The notes: generated from the sequence alone by a model not told the origin. 64,000 nt of DNA from Saturnia japonica (GCA_033032175.1 CM065321.1:2812501-2876500); one strand, 5' to 3'; shown: positions 1 to 11,114, numbered from the stretch's first letter. Program-made: numbers and translations.

Positions 1-333
1 CCTTATGAAATCAGGATGTCATCTAATCGTTTCAGTTTTAAAGTCAAGGTACGTCGGCTTTACCAGTGTCATTTAGCAGAATTATCTGGTTAATGCTGTA
101 TTTAGTACTTAATGTTGACTAATTATATTTTTATTTATTGTATTGATATTTATGTATGATGTTGTTATGTGTATGTATTGTATATGTGTAGTATATATGT
201 ATTATATATGTCTTATATATATTATATTTTGGTGTTGATATTTTATTTATATACTGTGATACTAAATAGGTTAAAGATAATTTCAAAAAACCCTTACCTT
301 TTACACCTACCAACATTTATCTCTGCATCACCT
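1..333. other. Unassigned AT-rich sequence
   Basis: No gene or recognised repeat. Positions 170-245 are low-complexity TAT/TGTAT-rich sequence, which creates a spurious small reading frame on the minus strand. Confidence 0.6.
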
Positions 334-417
334 AATGGTTGACTGGCAGAGAATGCCTTAGGCATTAAGTCCGCCATTGCGTATTTAACGCATAATGTGT
401 AAATAAATAAATAAATA
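334..417 (+). repeat. LINE 3' tail fragment
   Basis: The stretch contains GACTGGCAGAGAATGCC and GGCATTAAGTCCGCC and ends in an AAATAAATAAATAAATA tail. I recognise this as a 3' end common to lepidopteran LINEs or the SINEs that borrow their tails. No coding part is attached, so it is a 5'-truncated insertion. The family name is uncertain. Confidence 0.5.
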
Positions 418-554
418 TTGAAAATAGAAATCAGCTCCACCTGTCGAGTATTTTCATAACATCACCAACAACAACACCATCTATTAGTGAGTAGTTGAAC
501 TTCAACTTCAAATTTGTGCTTTGACAATAACAACCGTAATACATAGCGACATCT

Positions 555-1138
555 AACGTCGAGTAACGAGCGGTACTTTAACACTGTAGTACAGGAGTAT
601 CGATTAAAAAAGTCTATTAAGTGATTGTGTACAAAATAAAATTATGCGTTATTTTAAACAAGACAGTTTTATTTTAATTATACATATATGTAACTTGCAG
701 TACCATGTTCGGAAAAAGAGGACATAAGTTTCCGAAGGTGAAATCTCTCAAAGTAGTGGTTAGTAGTTCTGTGGTAGCGATTTTTTTTAAGTTTTTGGTT
801 TTTTCTTTTGCTTGCTTGGTATATGATCTACCTTGATGTTTTTTTAACGTCGAGTAACGAGCGGTAATTTAACACTGTAGTACAGGAGTATCGATTAAAA
901 AAGTCTATTATGTGATTGTGTACAAAATAAAATTAAGCGTTATTTTAAACAAGACAGTTTTATTTTAATTATACATATATGTAACTTGCAGTACCATGTT
1001 CGGAAAAAGAGGACATAAGTTTCCGAAAGTCAAATCTCTCAAAGTAGTGGTTAGTAGTTCTGTGGTAGCGATTTTTTTTAAGTTTTTTGGTTTTTTCTTT
1101 TGCTTGCTTGGTATATGATCTACCTTGATGTTTTTTTA
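555..1138. repeat. Tandem duplication, 291-bp unit, two copies
   Basis: Copy 1 (555-845) and copy 2 (846-1138) both start AACGTCGAGTAACGAGCGGT and both end CTTGATGTTTTTTTAA. They differ at only a handful of positions, including TACTTTAA/TAATTTAA, TTATGCG/TTAAGCG, GAAGGTGA/GAAAGTCA and a T-run length change. Such low divergence implies a recent duplication. I see no coding capacity in the unit. Confidence 0.9.
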
Positions 1139-2296
1139 AGTTTATGAGTTACTTAGGAGTTGCCTAGGTTTTTAATGAGTGAGTCAGTCAGTTACTTTTC
1201 AGACATTAACATCTCAATAACTATTCGTGTTAATAACTTATTCGTGAAATTTAGAATTCTAAGTGTTCAACGTGGGTGTTAAACGTTCAAAATTTGTAGG
1301 TCTAATAGCTTTTGAGATAAGCAGGGGCCGAAAGTAGCTCGAAAAGTTTCGCTTAAATATACACACTAGCTGGTGTCGTCCTTTTCGAATTTGGCCGTGT
1401 GTCTAGAATTTAGACACTTGAGAGAGAAAATGAAAAATTATAAATTATCTTTCAGTAAAAAAACAAACAAGCGATCGTGAATGATCGTTTTATACGGGAT
1501 TTAAAATGAATACAAAATAAGGGTGAAGACTAGGTTGCTATTATTTAATTTGGCAAATATGGAACATGAAAGAAACGCGCCGATAGGTATTGACTTAAAT
1601 ATTACTTGAATTACCGATTTTAAATCAATGCTAAAAGGCTATTTCGAATATCTGTAAATTGATATGTTTATAAAATCAGGCAATGTATGTATGGCCTATG
1701 GATATTTGAGGTGACAATTACGGTAACTGAACTACCTACATCATCACTACATCACAAGACGATGAACCAAAACTAAAACGTATTATTTTTGGTGAGTTAA
1801 TAGCTTTTAAAATTTTCTGCCTACCCCGTTTAAACACTCTGAGCTCGCCGTTGCTACCTAATTATTTTTGTGAATGTAGATGGACAATTACGGAACCCTC
1901 GGTGCGTGAGTCCCACTCGCACTTAGCCAGTTTTTTTTAATGTAACATCGTTCCTGACGGGGGTTCCCCGGACGCACAGATTTTTATTAGCAGTCATACA
2001 CTCATACTTGATGATGAGAGACGAAATGGACAAAACTAGCACCATGCTATGCCTAGAGGTCTCCTATATTTAAGGAAAATCAAGAAAAAGTAATATTATT
2101 CCTCCTCATTTTATACCAATTCGTATTAGATAAAACGTAAGAGAAAAACTTTTCCCCTTTGTAATGGATTACCCAAGACGTTACAGGATGGATTTAACTT
2201 GACTACTCATGGATTTTTATGTGAATTAATCTTCCGAGACAAGATTACGCGACGAGAAATGAAATAATTCCGGTTTTTCCAATAAAAATAATTCGA
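1139..2296. other. Unassigned intergenic sequence
   Basis: No gene. The part around 1170-1200 carries GAGTGAGTCAGTCAGT, a motif also seen at the edge of lepidopteran dispersed repeats such as the one near 54155, so a decayed repeat may lie at 1170-1380. Nothing else is recognised. Confidence 0.4.
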
Positions 2297-2600
2297 TGTG
2301 GTTTAAAGCAATGGTAGCACTGTGGTGCTGCGTTCAGACATAACGTCGATCGACATAGGTTTGAATCCCACAGTGTGCCTGAGCTGTCGGTTAAGTAAAC
2401 TATAGCATTATGATAAAGTGATTTCTAATGTTCGCCTGGCTAACTAATATCCTCAAGTTGCACACGCATGCACTCATAGGTGTATGCTGGTGCAATTGAC
2501 AGCTACTCCCCTCACTAGGCTTAGCGTGCTAATTTCTTGGCCCATGTCGTCGCTTAACATCATGTGAGATTGTGGTCATACGCCAAAATTTGCAAATAGT
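2297..2600 (+). repeat. tRNA-derived SINE, copy 1
   Basis: A box-A-like TGGTAGCACTGTGG and a box-B-like GGTTTGAATCC (2358-2368) resemble a polymerase III promoter. Downstream, TCTAATGTTCGCCTGGCTA is nearly the same as TCTAATGCCCGCCTGGCTA in the copy near 26820. The 3' part carries ATCATGTGAGATTGTGGTCA, a tail motif I associate with lepidopteran retroposons. Boundaries are approximate. Confidence 0.55.
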
Positions 2601-3067
2601 TTTTTAAAAAAACCCTGGAAGCAATGCCTGTAGCGGAAATTTCCAGGAACTAACATCAATAGTACAGGAATAATAAATTAGATATAATACGATTTGGATT
2701 TCAAAATAAATTTATTGATCTTGAACACGGTATAGATCGTTTTATAAATCTTTGAGTGTATTTACATAATATTAAAATGTAGTCATTTATTACTGTCTGT
2801 CATCAAATTAAGTAGGGCGTCTTAAATAAGGTTATTGTTAACATTCACCGCCCAAGCTCTTACCCGATAATAAAACGTGACATTGGAAACACGAACAGAA
2901 TCCATAATTTTGTTTATCCCTCGATTGACAAGCAAATGCTGATAAATGTCTCCCTTTTTCTCTAAAATTAAATGGAATTTTACAAAATAATAAAACGGTA
3001 TATAATTTCATTTAATTATTATAGACTTGTTAGTTGTTAATTTGAGCAAAGACGAGTTTTTTTTTAT
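2601..3067. other. Unassigned AT-rich sequence
   Basis: No reading frame, repeat or structure that I can support. Confidence 0.5.
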
Positions 3068-3310
3068 ACAACTGAGGTGGTTAACAAGCATATGTCCCTC
3101 TTGATGGTAAGCGGCTACCGTAGCCTATGGATTATTTTTATGCTATAGATATAAATATCGCTTTGCTGACCTTGAATCCCTCATCCCAAGGAGCTTTGGA
3201 AACCCTGAAAACCGCAGGAACACAACATAAAGTTATTTGGTTGCTTGGTAGTGTGGAGGGATTCTACCAGTCAGACTGCCCCAAGTAGAGATAGATCTTC
3301 AAAAACCCTA
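3068..3310 (+). repeat. SINE-like dispersed repeat F, copy 1
   Basis: Order of motifs: GAGGTGGTTAACAAGCATAT, GATGGTAAGCGGCTACCGTAGCC, AAGGAGCTTTGG, CGCAGGAACACAAC and CAGTCAGACTGCCCCAAG. The same order is found reversed at 33718-33930 and 36795-37020. I recognise it as a frequent lepidopteran non-autonomous retroposon family. It has no coding capacity. Confidence 0.6.
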
Positions 3311-4544
3311 CCCTACCTATTTTCATCATTATCGTCAAGGAGTTAACAAATTTTTATAATTCGCTAACATTCACTAATATGAATTTATTACCATTTATGT
3401 ACCATCGATTGACAGTTAAGGAAAACTTCTCGGGGAAACCGGAACGCTCGAGAAATGTTCTTCTTTTTTATGGGTATATAGGTATGCGCTAAGCCTCGGT
3501 CTCACTTGATAGTAAGTAAAGATGAGGCCGACGATGAATCTCGTTTACATGTCATATACCTATTGACTCTTCGCTTGAAGAGAACTCCTAATATAGGTAG
3601 GCGAGATACAGACGCTTGGAGTGAATTCCACCACAATTCACCACATAAGGGTGAAAGCTCTCACGAAGTCCAATTGTATTGTGGTGGAACGGGTCGGTAG
3701 AGTGTAACCTGAAAAACATTGAGAGACGAGAGGCGTCAGTAATTGAAAGGTTGTATGCTATTGTGTTGATGTTTGAAATCGGCAATGCATGGGGACTGGC
3801 GTTGTGGTTAATCTCGTTTAGTCATGTATTAACGTTATATTTTATTATGTCTGTCAACACATACTTCGACTCGATCAGACCTGTTCAAAATTCATCAACT
3901 AGAAAAGAGCTGATAATTCTGATTTTCTGGAATCGTATAGCTCTTAACACTCTCGAGCAAGTCACTTTTCACACAAAAAAAAAATTAAAATTCGTTTAAA
4001 CCGCTTGGAACCTACGATGACAAAGACAGACACACAGATACGCTTTTTTTTTAGATTTTTACACACGTAAAATATATAATTCTTACCTGTTTGAGTCGAG
4101 AGTAAAAAAATGAAATGCTTTATTTATATAATACACTGAATTACATAAGCACAACCAAATAAAGGTGAAAAAGTAAATGAATAAAACCAAATAGGACCCT
4201 GGACTAATTACTTTTAGACACATTTAACTCTATTTGTATTATGAGAACGGGTAGCCGAAATTTGGTTAGTTTTCCCCTTAAGTAAAACTAAATTACTATT
4301 TAAATAGGTTTCAACGTGCGAGGTATAAATATCAACTTCTAGAAAATAATAAGCCTAGGAAACTGTATCAAACACAAATGTTTGTTCTAGAGTTTGTGAA
4401 TTTACATGGTATGAATGAGCATGTAACGAAATAAGTTTTGAGATCCTTAAATAAAATTTCTTTGTATTTGAGGGTTAAATAGAATTCTGTTTTGTATTTA
4501 TATATATATATATATATTTAAAAATGTGCTTTATATTATAATAG
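3311..4544. other. Unassigned intergenic sequence
   Basis: Short overlapping reading frames at 3506-3999 have no recognisable domain and lie on both strands, so I do not call a gene. A short AT dinucleotide tract occurs at about 4498-4516. Confidence 0.45.
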
Positions 4545-4760
4545 ACAAGAAAGAAGAAAGAAAGAAAGAAAAAGCGTTTATTCGAAAATAACAACACACA
4601 TCACACATAAACGTTTAAATAAAAAACAAAAGAAAAAAATTGACACACTAATTGAAGTGCAAGGTGTCGAATAGGTCCCTGTCTCAGCATAATGCTGCAG
4701 GCCTACAAGCGCAAGCACTGCAGCGTTTATATTCTGACTGAGCCTATAGTCATGTACAAC
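4545..4760 (-). repeat. LINE/SINE 3' tail with (GAAA)n end
   Basis: Reading on the minus strand, a body containing CTGCAGCATTATGCTGAGAC runs into AATAAACGCTTTTTC and then a TTTC-rich simple repeat (4552-4572 on the plus strand). A simple-repeat 3' end and truncated body are typical of a 5'-truncated non-LTR insertion. The family is not identified. Confidence 0.4.
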
Positions 4761-4889
4761 TCACGGACGTACTAACACAGTAACAATTTTAATTAATTAA
4801 ACTAAATAATCGTAACTTCATAAGAAGCAAAATATAATAACAGTGTCTATATATTAAACACTAGTCACACCCCCATGGTTTAACCAGTA

Positions 4890-5165
4890 TTCAATTTATT
4901 CGACCAACTCTACACCGCGCCTCGCGTCGCCAACGTCCGTGTACCTTTCGTTGTTCTGACTTCTCGTACCTACTTACCAAATTGCTTTATATTCATAGTT
5001 CCTACTCCGCTTCTTAGGACCATAGCTTGAACTTTCATAACCGATAAACTTCCTCGATAAATAGGCTATAGATATAAATAATATTTTTTTAAATCTGATT
5101 GGTCGTTCTAAAGTTTAGCATGTTCAAACAAACAAACAAAAAAAACAGTTTTATGACCTTTATTT
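4890..5165 (-). repeat. Degenerate Helitron-like repeat D, copy 5
   Basis: It shares ACCGCGCC...GCGTCGCCAACG, ATAGGCTATA and a terminal run of CAAAC repeats with the segment at 41055-41340, and through these with family D at 21061-21748. Both ends are eroded and no clear CTAG end is visible. Confidence 0.4.
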
Positions 5166-5420
5166 TTAGTATATAGATATTTTATATTATAGATTGACAA
5201 CAGTAAGACAATAAGATATAGTTATTTACAGATTATTGTAGTGTTTAATTATGTGAGTTAAACATAATTATTTGATCAAAACGTTAGAAGAAAGAAAAAA
5301 TAGAGTAGGTGTTTAATATGTAAGTTTATTTTTCACCACTAGATGACGCTTGTTCGTTTCAAAACTAAGTATTATTATGTTAGATTCATTTACATAGGTA
5401 GTATGCTTATTGTAAAATAG

Positions 5421-5998
5421 TTCCCCTCGGTGTGAAGCCCTTGGGTCAGGCAGCCGCCCGCGCGATACAAAGTGACACTATACGTGCAACACTTAGTTAC
5501 CCACACACAACATTACACACGTATGAACACACACACGTGCACACCACACAGGTACATAGGTTCTGTAAGGGACCTTTTTTTTCTTTTTTTGCGCTAGTTA
5601 GACTATTGCGCTAGTTAGTGTAGAAAAACCATTCCGATTATTAAGCGCTCGCCCCCAAGTCCGGTGAAGCTGTAAAAAAAAAAAAAAGTTCTTCTCAAGT
5701 CCGGTGAAGCTGTAAAAGCCGCAGCGGCTCTGTTTTTGGATAGGGCCCCTGAGGCTAACAGTGTAGTCAGTTCCAAAAAAAAAATGGTTTTGACAAATCC
5801 AGTGAAGCTGTAAAAGCCGCAGCGGCTTTAGGGCCCCTAAGGCTAACAGTGTAGTCAGATCAAAAAAAAAAAGAATGGTTTTCAATTTCTGTGAAGCTTT
5901 AAAAGCCGTCGGAGGCTCCAGGGCCCTAAGGCTAACCGTGTGTTAGATCTAAAAAAAAAATGTTTTTCAGCTGAGTGAGTGCCCAAGCGCTCGCCCTA
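5421..5998 (+). repeat. Jockey-family 3' fragment with tandem poly(A)-separated tail units
   Basis: 5421-5640 matches the 3' untranslated region of the full Jockey element from about 17120, including CCTCGGTGTGAAGCCCTTGG, but skips about 200 bp. It is followed by four tail units starting near 5656, 5695, 5793 and 5882. Each is a diverged version of the terminal segment (AAGTCCGGTGAAGCTG ... GCTAACAGTGTAGTCAG) and each ends in, or is broken by, a run of 10-14 A (5674-5687, 5775-5784, 5862-5872, 5951-5960). A fifth partial unit follows (5967-5998, CTGAGTGAGTGCCC...GCTCGCCC). No coding sequence remains. Confidence 0.85.
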
Positions 5999-6295
5999 GA
6001 GGTGTTATATTAGGCTGATATTTTGGTATTACTAATATGGAATATAATAGTTAACTCCTATTAGGTTCCCGTACCTATTATTTGGTATAAGTCAAATAAT
6101 AGTCACCGATTCAATATTCGCTATTCGCTACCTACTTGAATCTAATACTAATTGACATTAAGCGTATCTATTCTCTATGCTTATAGAATATGAGTATGAA
6201 ATAAAAGATTGTTGTGAATATTTATTATTATTATCCGTATGTTCATTATATAATATAAATGAAAAAGTTATTAAATTTTCTTTCGTATTATTAAA

Positions 6296-6717
6296 CTAGC
6301 TGTGCCCGTGGCTTCGTTCACGTGGACTACAGAATACCCGCGCGAATCATGCTCCCCCGCTTCCGGCTATTTTAAAGACAATAATGCAAATTGTAGGTGT
6401 TCCTTAGAAGATAGACGTATACTCTTCCTGACTTTTTTGTAGGTCTTTTTAATGCTTACAATTATTTTGTACGTTAATTTGCCATATCTCTTATAGTTTA
6501 CTCAGCGTAAAACAGCATAAAATCAGCTATCTACCAGTGAAAGTCCTGTCAAAATCGGTCCAACCATTTCGGAGATTACCCGGAACAAACAGACAGACAA
6601 GAATTTAAAAAATGGGGTTTTTATTATAGGTATTGTTTATACTTTCATATGCATTTACTAAAAAAAATGTGATTTTGACATTACAAATAGACATTTCAAT
6701 TTTATTATTTGTATAGA
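6296..6717 (-). mobile_element. Non-autonomous Helitron-like element, family C copy 1
   Basis: On the minus strand it starts TCTATACAAATAATAAAATTG and ends CCACGGGCACAGCTAG, flanked by A before and T after. A 5' TC, 3' CTAG and insertion between A and T without target duplication are the known Helitron signature. Internal landmarks are CTCCGAAATGG, TTTTGACAGGACTTTCACTGG and GATTCGCGCGGG-like text. Related copies are at 29666, 39263 and 43675. There is no coding capacity. Confidence 0.6.
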
Positions 6718-7002
6718 TTACGGACTGTCGTTAACGTCAAAATCTTTGGTATATTAAAATATATTATGTTAACAAATATCACTATGTATGTATATTACAA
6801 TTATAGATTTTTTATATGTCCATTAAAAATTTCAATCTATTGATTTTTTAATTGATTTTAAACACAAACTAATAAATATTTACATTTGAAATTGTCTAAA
6901 ATATATAGACACGATAACATGTATGCAATCGCAGCTAGTTACAAGGAACTGAAGGAACCGCTAATATAATAAGAAATACCAATAGATACCTAATACAAAA
7001 AA

Positions 7003-7340
7003 AAGTGTGGTGTCGTGGAACACCAGGTAGGAACGAAGTTCCTTCGGCTAATGTAGAATCGACACAATTTGCAAAAAAAAAAATCGTGCTCAATTTTATG
7101 TAGGTTTTCTTGATTTTTCTCTTAAATTTTGCTGATTAGTTTTTATTTAAGTACAGGAAAGTATTTATTAAATTCATTATTTTAGGAAATAATAAATTAC
7201 GTAAAATAAAAAAAAATCGTAATTCAAATTATCAATTAAAATAACAAAATATGTCTCTTTATTTTTGTTTGACAACATAAAATTACATTTAAATAGTAAT
7301 CTCCTCCAAGCCTGCCGTAAGGAACTTCGTTCCAATAATC
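7003..7340. repeat. Dispersed repeat with inverted GGAACGAAGTTCC motifs at its ends
   Basis: The left end contains AGGAACGAAGTTCCTTCGGC and the right end GCCGTAAGGAACTTCGTTCC, so a 15-bp motif that is itself nearly palindromic occurs in inverse orientation about 280 bp apart. The inside is AT-rich. I recognise this as a lepidopteran interspersed repeat but cannot assign a class. No target duplication is obvious. Confidence 0.4.
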
Positions 7341-7860
7341 TATGAATCTAATTATTATCCGTATTAGCTAATACACTGATATTTGTCAAAAACGGTGCAT
7401 AAAATAGTGATTCTGTTCTCATTGCTTACTAACTTACTCTGTTATCAACCCATGCAGATTTCTTACGAAGTCTGACGTGTATAATGATGTCTTTACTATA
7501 CATACCTAGCTGCGCATACGATAAGCCAGCAGCCAGCGGTCGTTTCTATACGAACTTTAAAATCATGTACTTATCTCTCTTACTCGCAATGTGCGCGCTT
7601 CTATAACGGACAAAGAGAGAGATACTTTGCAGTAACTCGCCGCGCAGATCGTGAAGCGCGTGCCTGTTATTTTTTAACTAATATTTAGTAACCTATTAAT
7701 CTGTATTCGTTTATCGTAATATATTAGTTCGTGGCGCGTATCATAATCCCTGTATTATTACGAATATATTCGTTACACCTTTATTAAGTATTGCAAAGTG
7801 CTGTTTAAGAGTAAGGCATCATTGCAGTATTTTGGGGGTTTCCTGGAGGGACAAAGTGAT
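7341..7860. other. Unassigned, locally GC-richer sequence
   Basis: A GC-richer patch at about 7510-7670 (GCAGCCAGCGGTCG, CTCGCCGCGCAGATCGTG, GCGCGTGCC) stands out from the AT-rich surroundings. I see no exon or open frame in it, and it may be another decayed repeat. Confidence 0.35.
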
Positions 7861-8170
7861 AAATGAAAAGGTTCTGCACGTTTCGCAATTGCAAAGTGTT
7901 ATTACCTTGTTCAAGCAGGGTCGTTTTCAATGGTTAGGACACATACACCGCATGAACCTTTCACGTTAAGTACATAAGAATTTCTTCGGGGAGATTACAC
8001 GAACAAAAAGACCTATTGGCAGACCTTACCTGATTTTTAAAGACAGTGAGAATCACAACGTGGATGATTTTTCTATAGAATATCGTTGCTAGCAAAGACT
8101 AGCCGAAGATCGTGACGCGTGGAAAAAGGCCGTCACTGATGATAGCATAGTCCATGATACTCTCTAAAAA
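7861..8170 (+). pseudogene. LINE ORF2 C-terminal fragment (RTE-like), decayed
   Basis: Conceptual translation gives QGRFQWLGHIHRM, then, after shifts, PIGRP and finally QRLAEDRDAWKKAVTDD. The order W-L-G-H...RM, then GRP, then LA.DR..W..AV matches the C-terminal end of RTE-type reverse transcriptase ORFs in insects as I know them. Several frame changes and stops lie between these blocks. The upstream reverse transcriptase is absent, so this is a 5'-truncated dead copy. Confidence 0.5.
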
Positions 8171-10121
8171 AACTAAGAAGTGGATCTTAAGGCATTAATG
8201 GTCTGTAAGTTCTGGACTGAGAACTAATTTGTTGTGCTGTAGCAAATTTGACCGTAACTCCAGCTCTCGTATCGGTTTTGTGGGTCACCAAAAAATGTGT
8301 TTCCCCGACGCAGCCTAAAGCATCTTTCATAGTGATAGTCAATTATCAGTGATGGTGATACATAGAGAATCATCATCATCATTATATTAATACGTGAAGC
8401 AAAAACTTTGTACCCCTTTTGAAGCGTAGGCGTGCACGTAAGACTGTGAGATTTGGCATGGTCAAAGTTTACATGGAGAAGAAGTGCAGAAAGCTAAAAT
8501 TTATATATAATATCTGTTACTAATGTATTAAATTAAATAAATAAATACTGCGAATCCAGTGCCATTGAACTTAGACCCCCCCAAAATATTGAAATTGTCA
8601 CTCAATGAAAAGTGACAGCAAGTGATGTAGATAATACTCATTGTTTATGAATACTGTAAATGTCAAACAGAAAATAAGTAGTCTATGATTAAAAAGTCAC
8701 TGGTCGAATTTCGATCATTGTGCGACCGCTAGTACATATTATATAAAAACATGAATAAATATCATATGAAACAAATAATTATACCTACATGTGTGTAGTT
8801 GAAAGGTATTTTATGAAGTTCTTAATCATTTTAATTTGAACTTCGTACTTCCTACAGACAGTACAGACCTTTGTTTAAAATAATTTTTTGAATATACCGT
8901 AGCATTTTTCAAAGCGTGATCTATGTACAACATGATTTAAGTTCCAACTTTGACGTTGATAAGTGACTGTGTAAACAAACAAAGTGAAGATTGTAATTAA
9001 TGTTGTATTCGTAAGATAAGGCCTGTATGAGCCGTTATTGTAATCTGAAGCGTACATTTGTGAGTAAATGCTTTCCGCGATTATTACTACCACTGATATA
9101 ACACGACAATTAAACAATGACGCGAAAACTTTACGCTCACGTAACATGTTTACAGTGTTATTCTGATAAATACTGTCACAGATTATACCATTATATGCCT
9201 TTTTTAAACTAAGATCCAGTAGCTGGAATATATATAGTCACCAAAACAGCTCCATACGTGGTTGCTAAAAAAAAATTGGTAAGTATATATTTTCTTGCAT
9301 GTCAATAAATAACATTTATTATATTAAGTACACTTGGTGTTGGTCGGTCTACCGCGATACAGTATTTATATCCTAGTGCGGGAATCTACTGTTTATTATC
9401 ATGCCCTATAATGTTAATTTGGTAATAAAGATATTTATTTGTTATGCAGGCGTACATTGTAACAAAAAGAATACACTATGAACAATGGAAACCGTAATAT
9501 TTCTTATTCACAGCAAATACTTCGAACATCTGTAACATCGTAATATTTCATTTGTAAGATGGTTTATCCAACATGCTACAAGTTTTGTTTTAAAGATTGA
9601 CATAAAATTGTAAAAATTTTGCGCGACGGGCGCAGGTTATGGTGTTGGCGATGACGTATGAATCTCAAACTCCATTCAGCTATATTCGCTGACTCACGGC
9701 AGATAAGCGAATGGGAGCTCACGTTGCCGCAATTTGAAAACGAAATTAATATTTTTATAGTGTAGTATTAAATTCAAGGAAAGCCTGATTTCAAAATTTG
9801 ATACTATACTTAATTTATATAATTGAATAGCCAAAACATGAAATATGGTGTGTTCAGAACAAATTTAAACAGAAACAATTGAAGTTTCTGTTGACAGCAC
9901 CGTTCATAAGCATTTAATAAACCGTATAAAGCACGACTCACATGCGATTCAGTTAGTCATCCAAGTGCAAGAAAAAAAGTTTTAAGTATTTACATTAACC
10001 GTTATTACCTCTTGACTGATGCCTCGTAACACCTTTGTTATCCCGGCAAGTAAAAATAACATGGAAGCTATGGATTGGTCGGTTAAAAAACCAACTACTC
10101 TAATTGGTGCCGCGAACGAGA
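8171..10121. other. Unassigned intergenic sequence
   Basis: About 1.9 kb of AT-rich DNA. The 90-residue minus-strand frame at 8875-9147 has no recognised domain and no homologue within the window. No clear repeat boundaries. Confidence 0.45.
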
Positions 10122-10630
10122 CTAACATCTTAGCATTCCATGGATTCACCGTGCGGGTGCACACGAGCAGCCCCGAGACTTGCGACCCAGGCGTAGGTTT
10201 AAGGAGCCCCTTATGATGCACATCAGCGCTCACCTGATCACCGAGCTCAGCGATCACCTCTCCCTGTCAAGCCAGGTTTGGGAATAGCCTGTTAATGCTG
10301 CTTTACATACCCGTTCTATAATAGAACTTACTGCAGTTCTCGACAGACCGAAGTCTTTTAGCAAGTTATAAAGAGATTTCGCTGGAATACCTCTCGTTCC
10401 GCATATAGGTTAACCGCATAGCCGTTTTTGGTTAGCTCATTACATAGATCGTAATATTTATTCACGTTTATTGCGTGCTCTTTATGTATATTCGTTTCCC
10501 ACGGTACAATAAGCTCTACAAGCACTATACGCTTGATTTCTCGAGAATAAAGAAATATGTCTGGTTTGAATGACAAAACACCCACATCCCCTGGGATTTT
10601 ATAATGTTTTTCATATGTGTCGATTCGAAC
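10122..10630 (-). pseudogene. Restriction-like endonuclease domain fragment of a retroelement, copy A
   Basis: On the minus strand, ...GVLSFKPDIFLYSREIKRI followed by VLVELIVPWETNIHKEH gives a PD...(V)EL.VPWE core, as in PD-(D/E)XK restriction-like endonucleases at the C-terminus of R2/NeSL-type non-LTR elements. It continues with NELTKNGYAVNLYAER. The rest of the domain and about 250 bp of 3' untranslated region follow, down to GGAATGCTAAGATGTT. It is homologous to 37562-38372 and 57828-58170. The frame is broken near 10385 and the N-terminal zinc finger is lost. Alternative: a stand-alone domesticated nuclease family. The family assignment is inference. Confidence 0.5.
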
Positions 10631-10674
10631 GATCGGTGAGAAGTGTGTAGGAGAGAGGAAGTCCGTAATTTCAT

Positions 10675-10857
10675 CATCAACATAATTTCAGATGAGATTC
10701 CGAAAGACGTCCACTGCTGAAAATATGCCTTCCGCAAAAATGGCCCCAAAGACAGTTCTTGTACTGCCCGCATACAACGGCTTTTTGTAACCATCATCAG
10801 TTGCCGGTCCACCTTGTGGTGTTGTGTCGGTAATTCATGTCTACAACAAAATATATA
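10675..10857 (-). pseudogene. LINE ORF2 C-terminal fragment (RTE-like)
   Basis: The minus-strand translation HHKVDRQLMMV, then SRCMRAVQELSLGPFLRKAYFQQWTSFG fits the usual end of lepidopteran RTE ORF2, in which a GRP..RW block is followed by W-R-A-Q-D-R...LGEAYVQQWT-G. Only the last 50 or so codons are present. The short LTR element at 10862 lies immediately beside it and probably inserted into it. Confidence 0.5.
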
Positions 10858-10861
10858 CTGG

Positions 10862-11053
10862 TGTAGCGACATCTACATAGCGACACACATCGACATCTAT
10901 CGAGCCACATACGACGCATCCTACATCGCACTATAGAAATTAACTCTGCGATTGAGTGTATATACAAGAACCCGACTATAACAGGGGCAGCTGCCCGCCA
11001 GACATAACACCCGTCTGGTCGGAGGATCCTCCCTTTGCAATAGTTCTTCTACA
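10862..11053 (+). repeat. 5' LTR of the TRIM-like element
   Basis: 192 bp, starting TGTAGCGACATC and ending AGTTCTTCTACA (TG...CA ends). It aligns to the 3' LTR with two substitutions in the first 129 bp and a 7-bp deletion in the 3' LTR near its end. It contains a TATA box and, downstream, three consecutive dyads (10985-11032). It preserves the uninterrupted version of the site into which the Jockey element inserted in the 3' LTR. Confidence 0.9.
10959..10964 (+). promoter_or_regulatory. Putative LTR TATA box
   Basis: GTGTATATACAAG lies in the middle of the LTR. A transcription start would be expected about 25-30 bp downstream, at about 10985-10992. The same TATATA context is kept in the diverged solo LTR at 35155-35166 (minus strand). 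Confidence 0.55.
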
Positions 11054-11114
11054 CTGGTGACCCCGACTCACTATCCTCACTTTACTATAGTTCATCCACA
11101 CTGGTGACCCCGAG
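11041..11114 (+). other. Primer-binding site, with tandem duplicate
   Basis: TGGTGACCCCGAC (11055-11067) begins 1 nt after the LTR end and fits the complement of the tRNA-Trp 3' end. A 47-bp tandem duplication repeats the end of the LTR and this site: AGTTCATCCACACTGG then TGACCCCGAG (second site 11102-11114). A doubled primer site is unusual. Confidence 0.7.

Noticed and set aside
3506..3999. Overlapping small frames of 64, 65 and 106 codons on both strands
   Set aside because: No domain, no splice context and mutual overlap; consistent with chance in noncoding DNA.
8875..9147. 90-codon minus-strand frame
   Set aside because: No recognised domain, composition typical of AT-rich DNA, no repeat partner.
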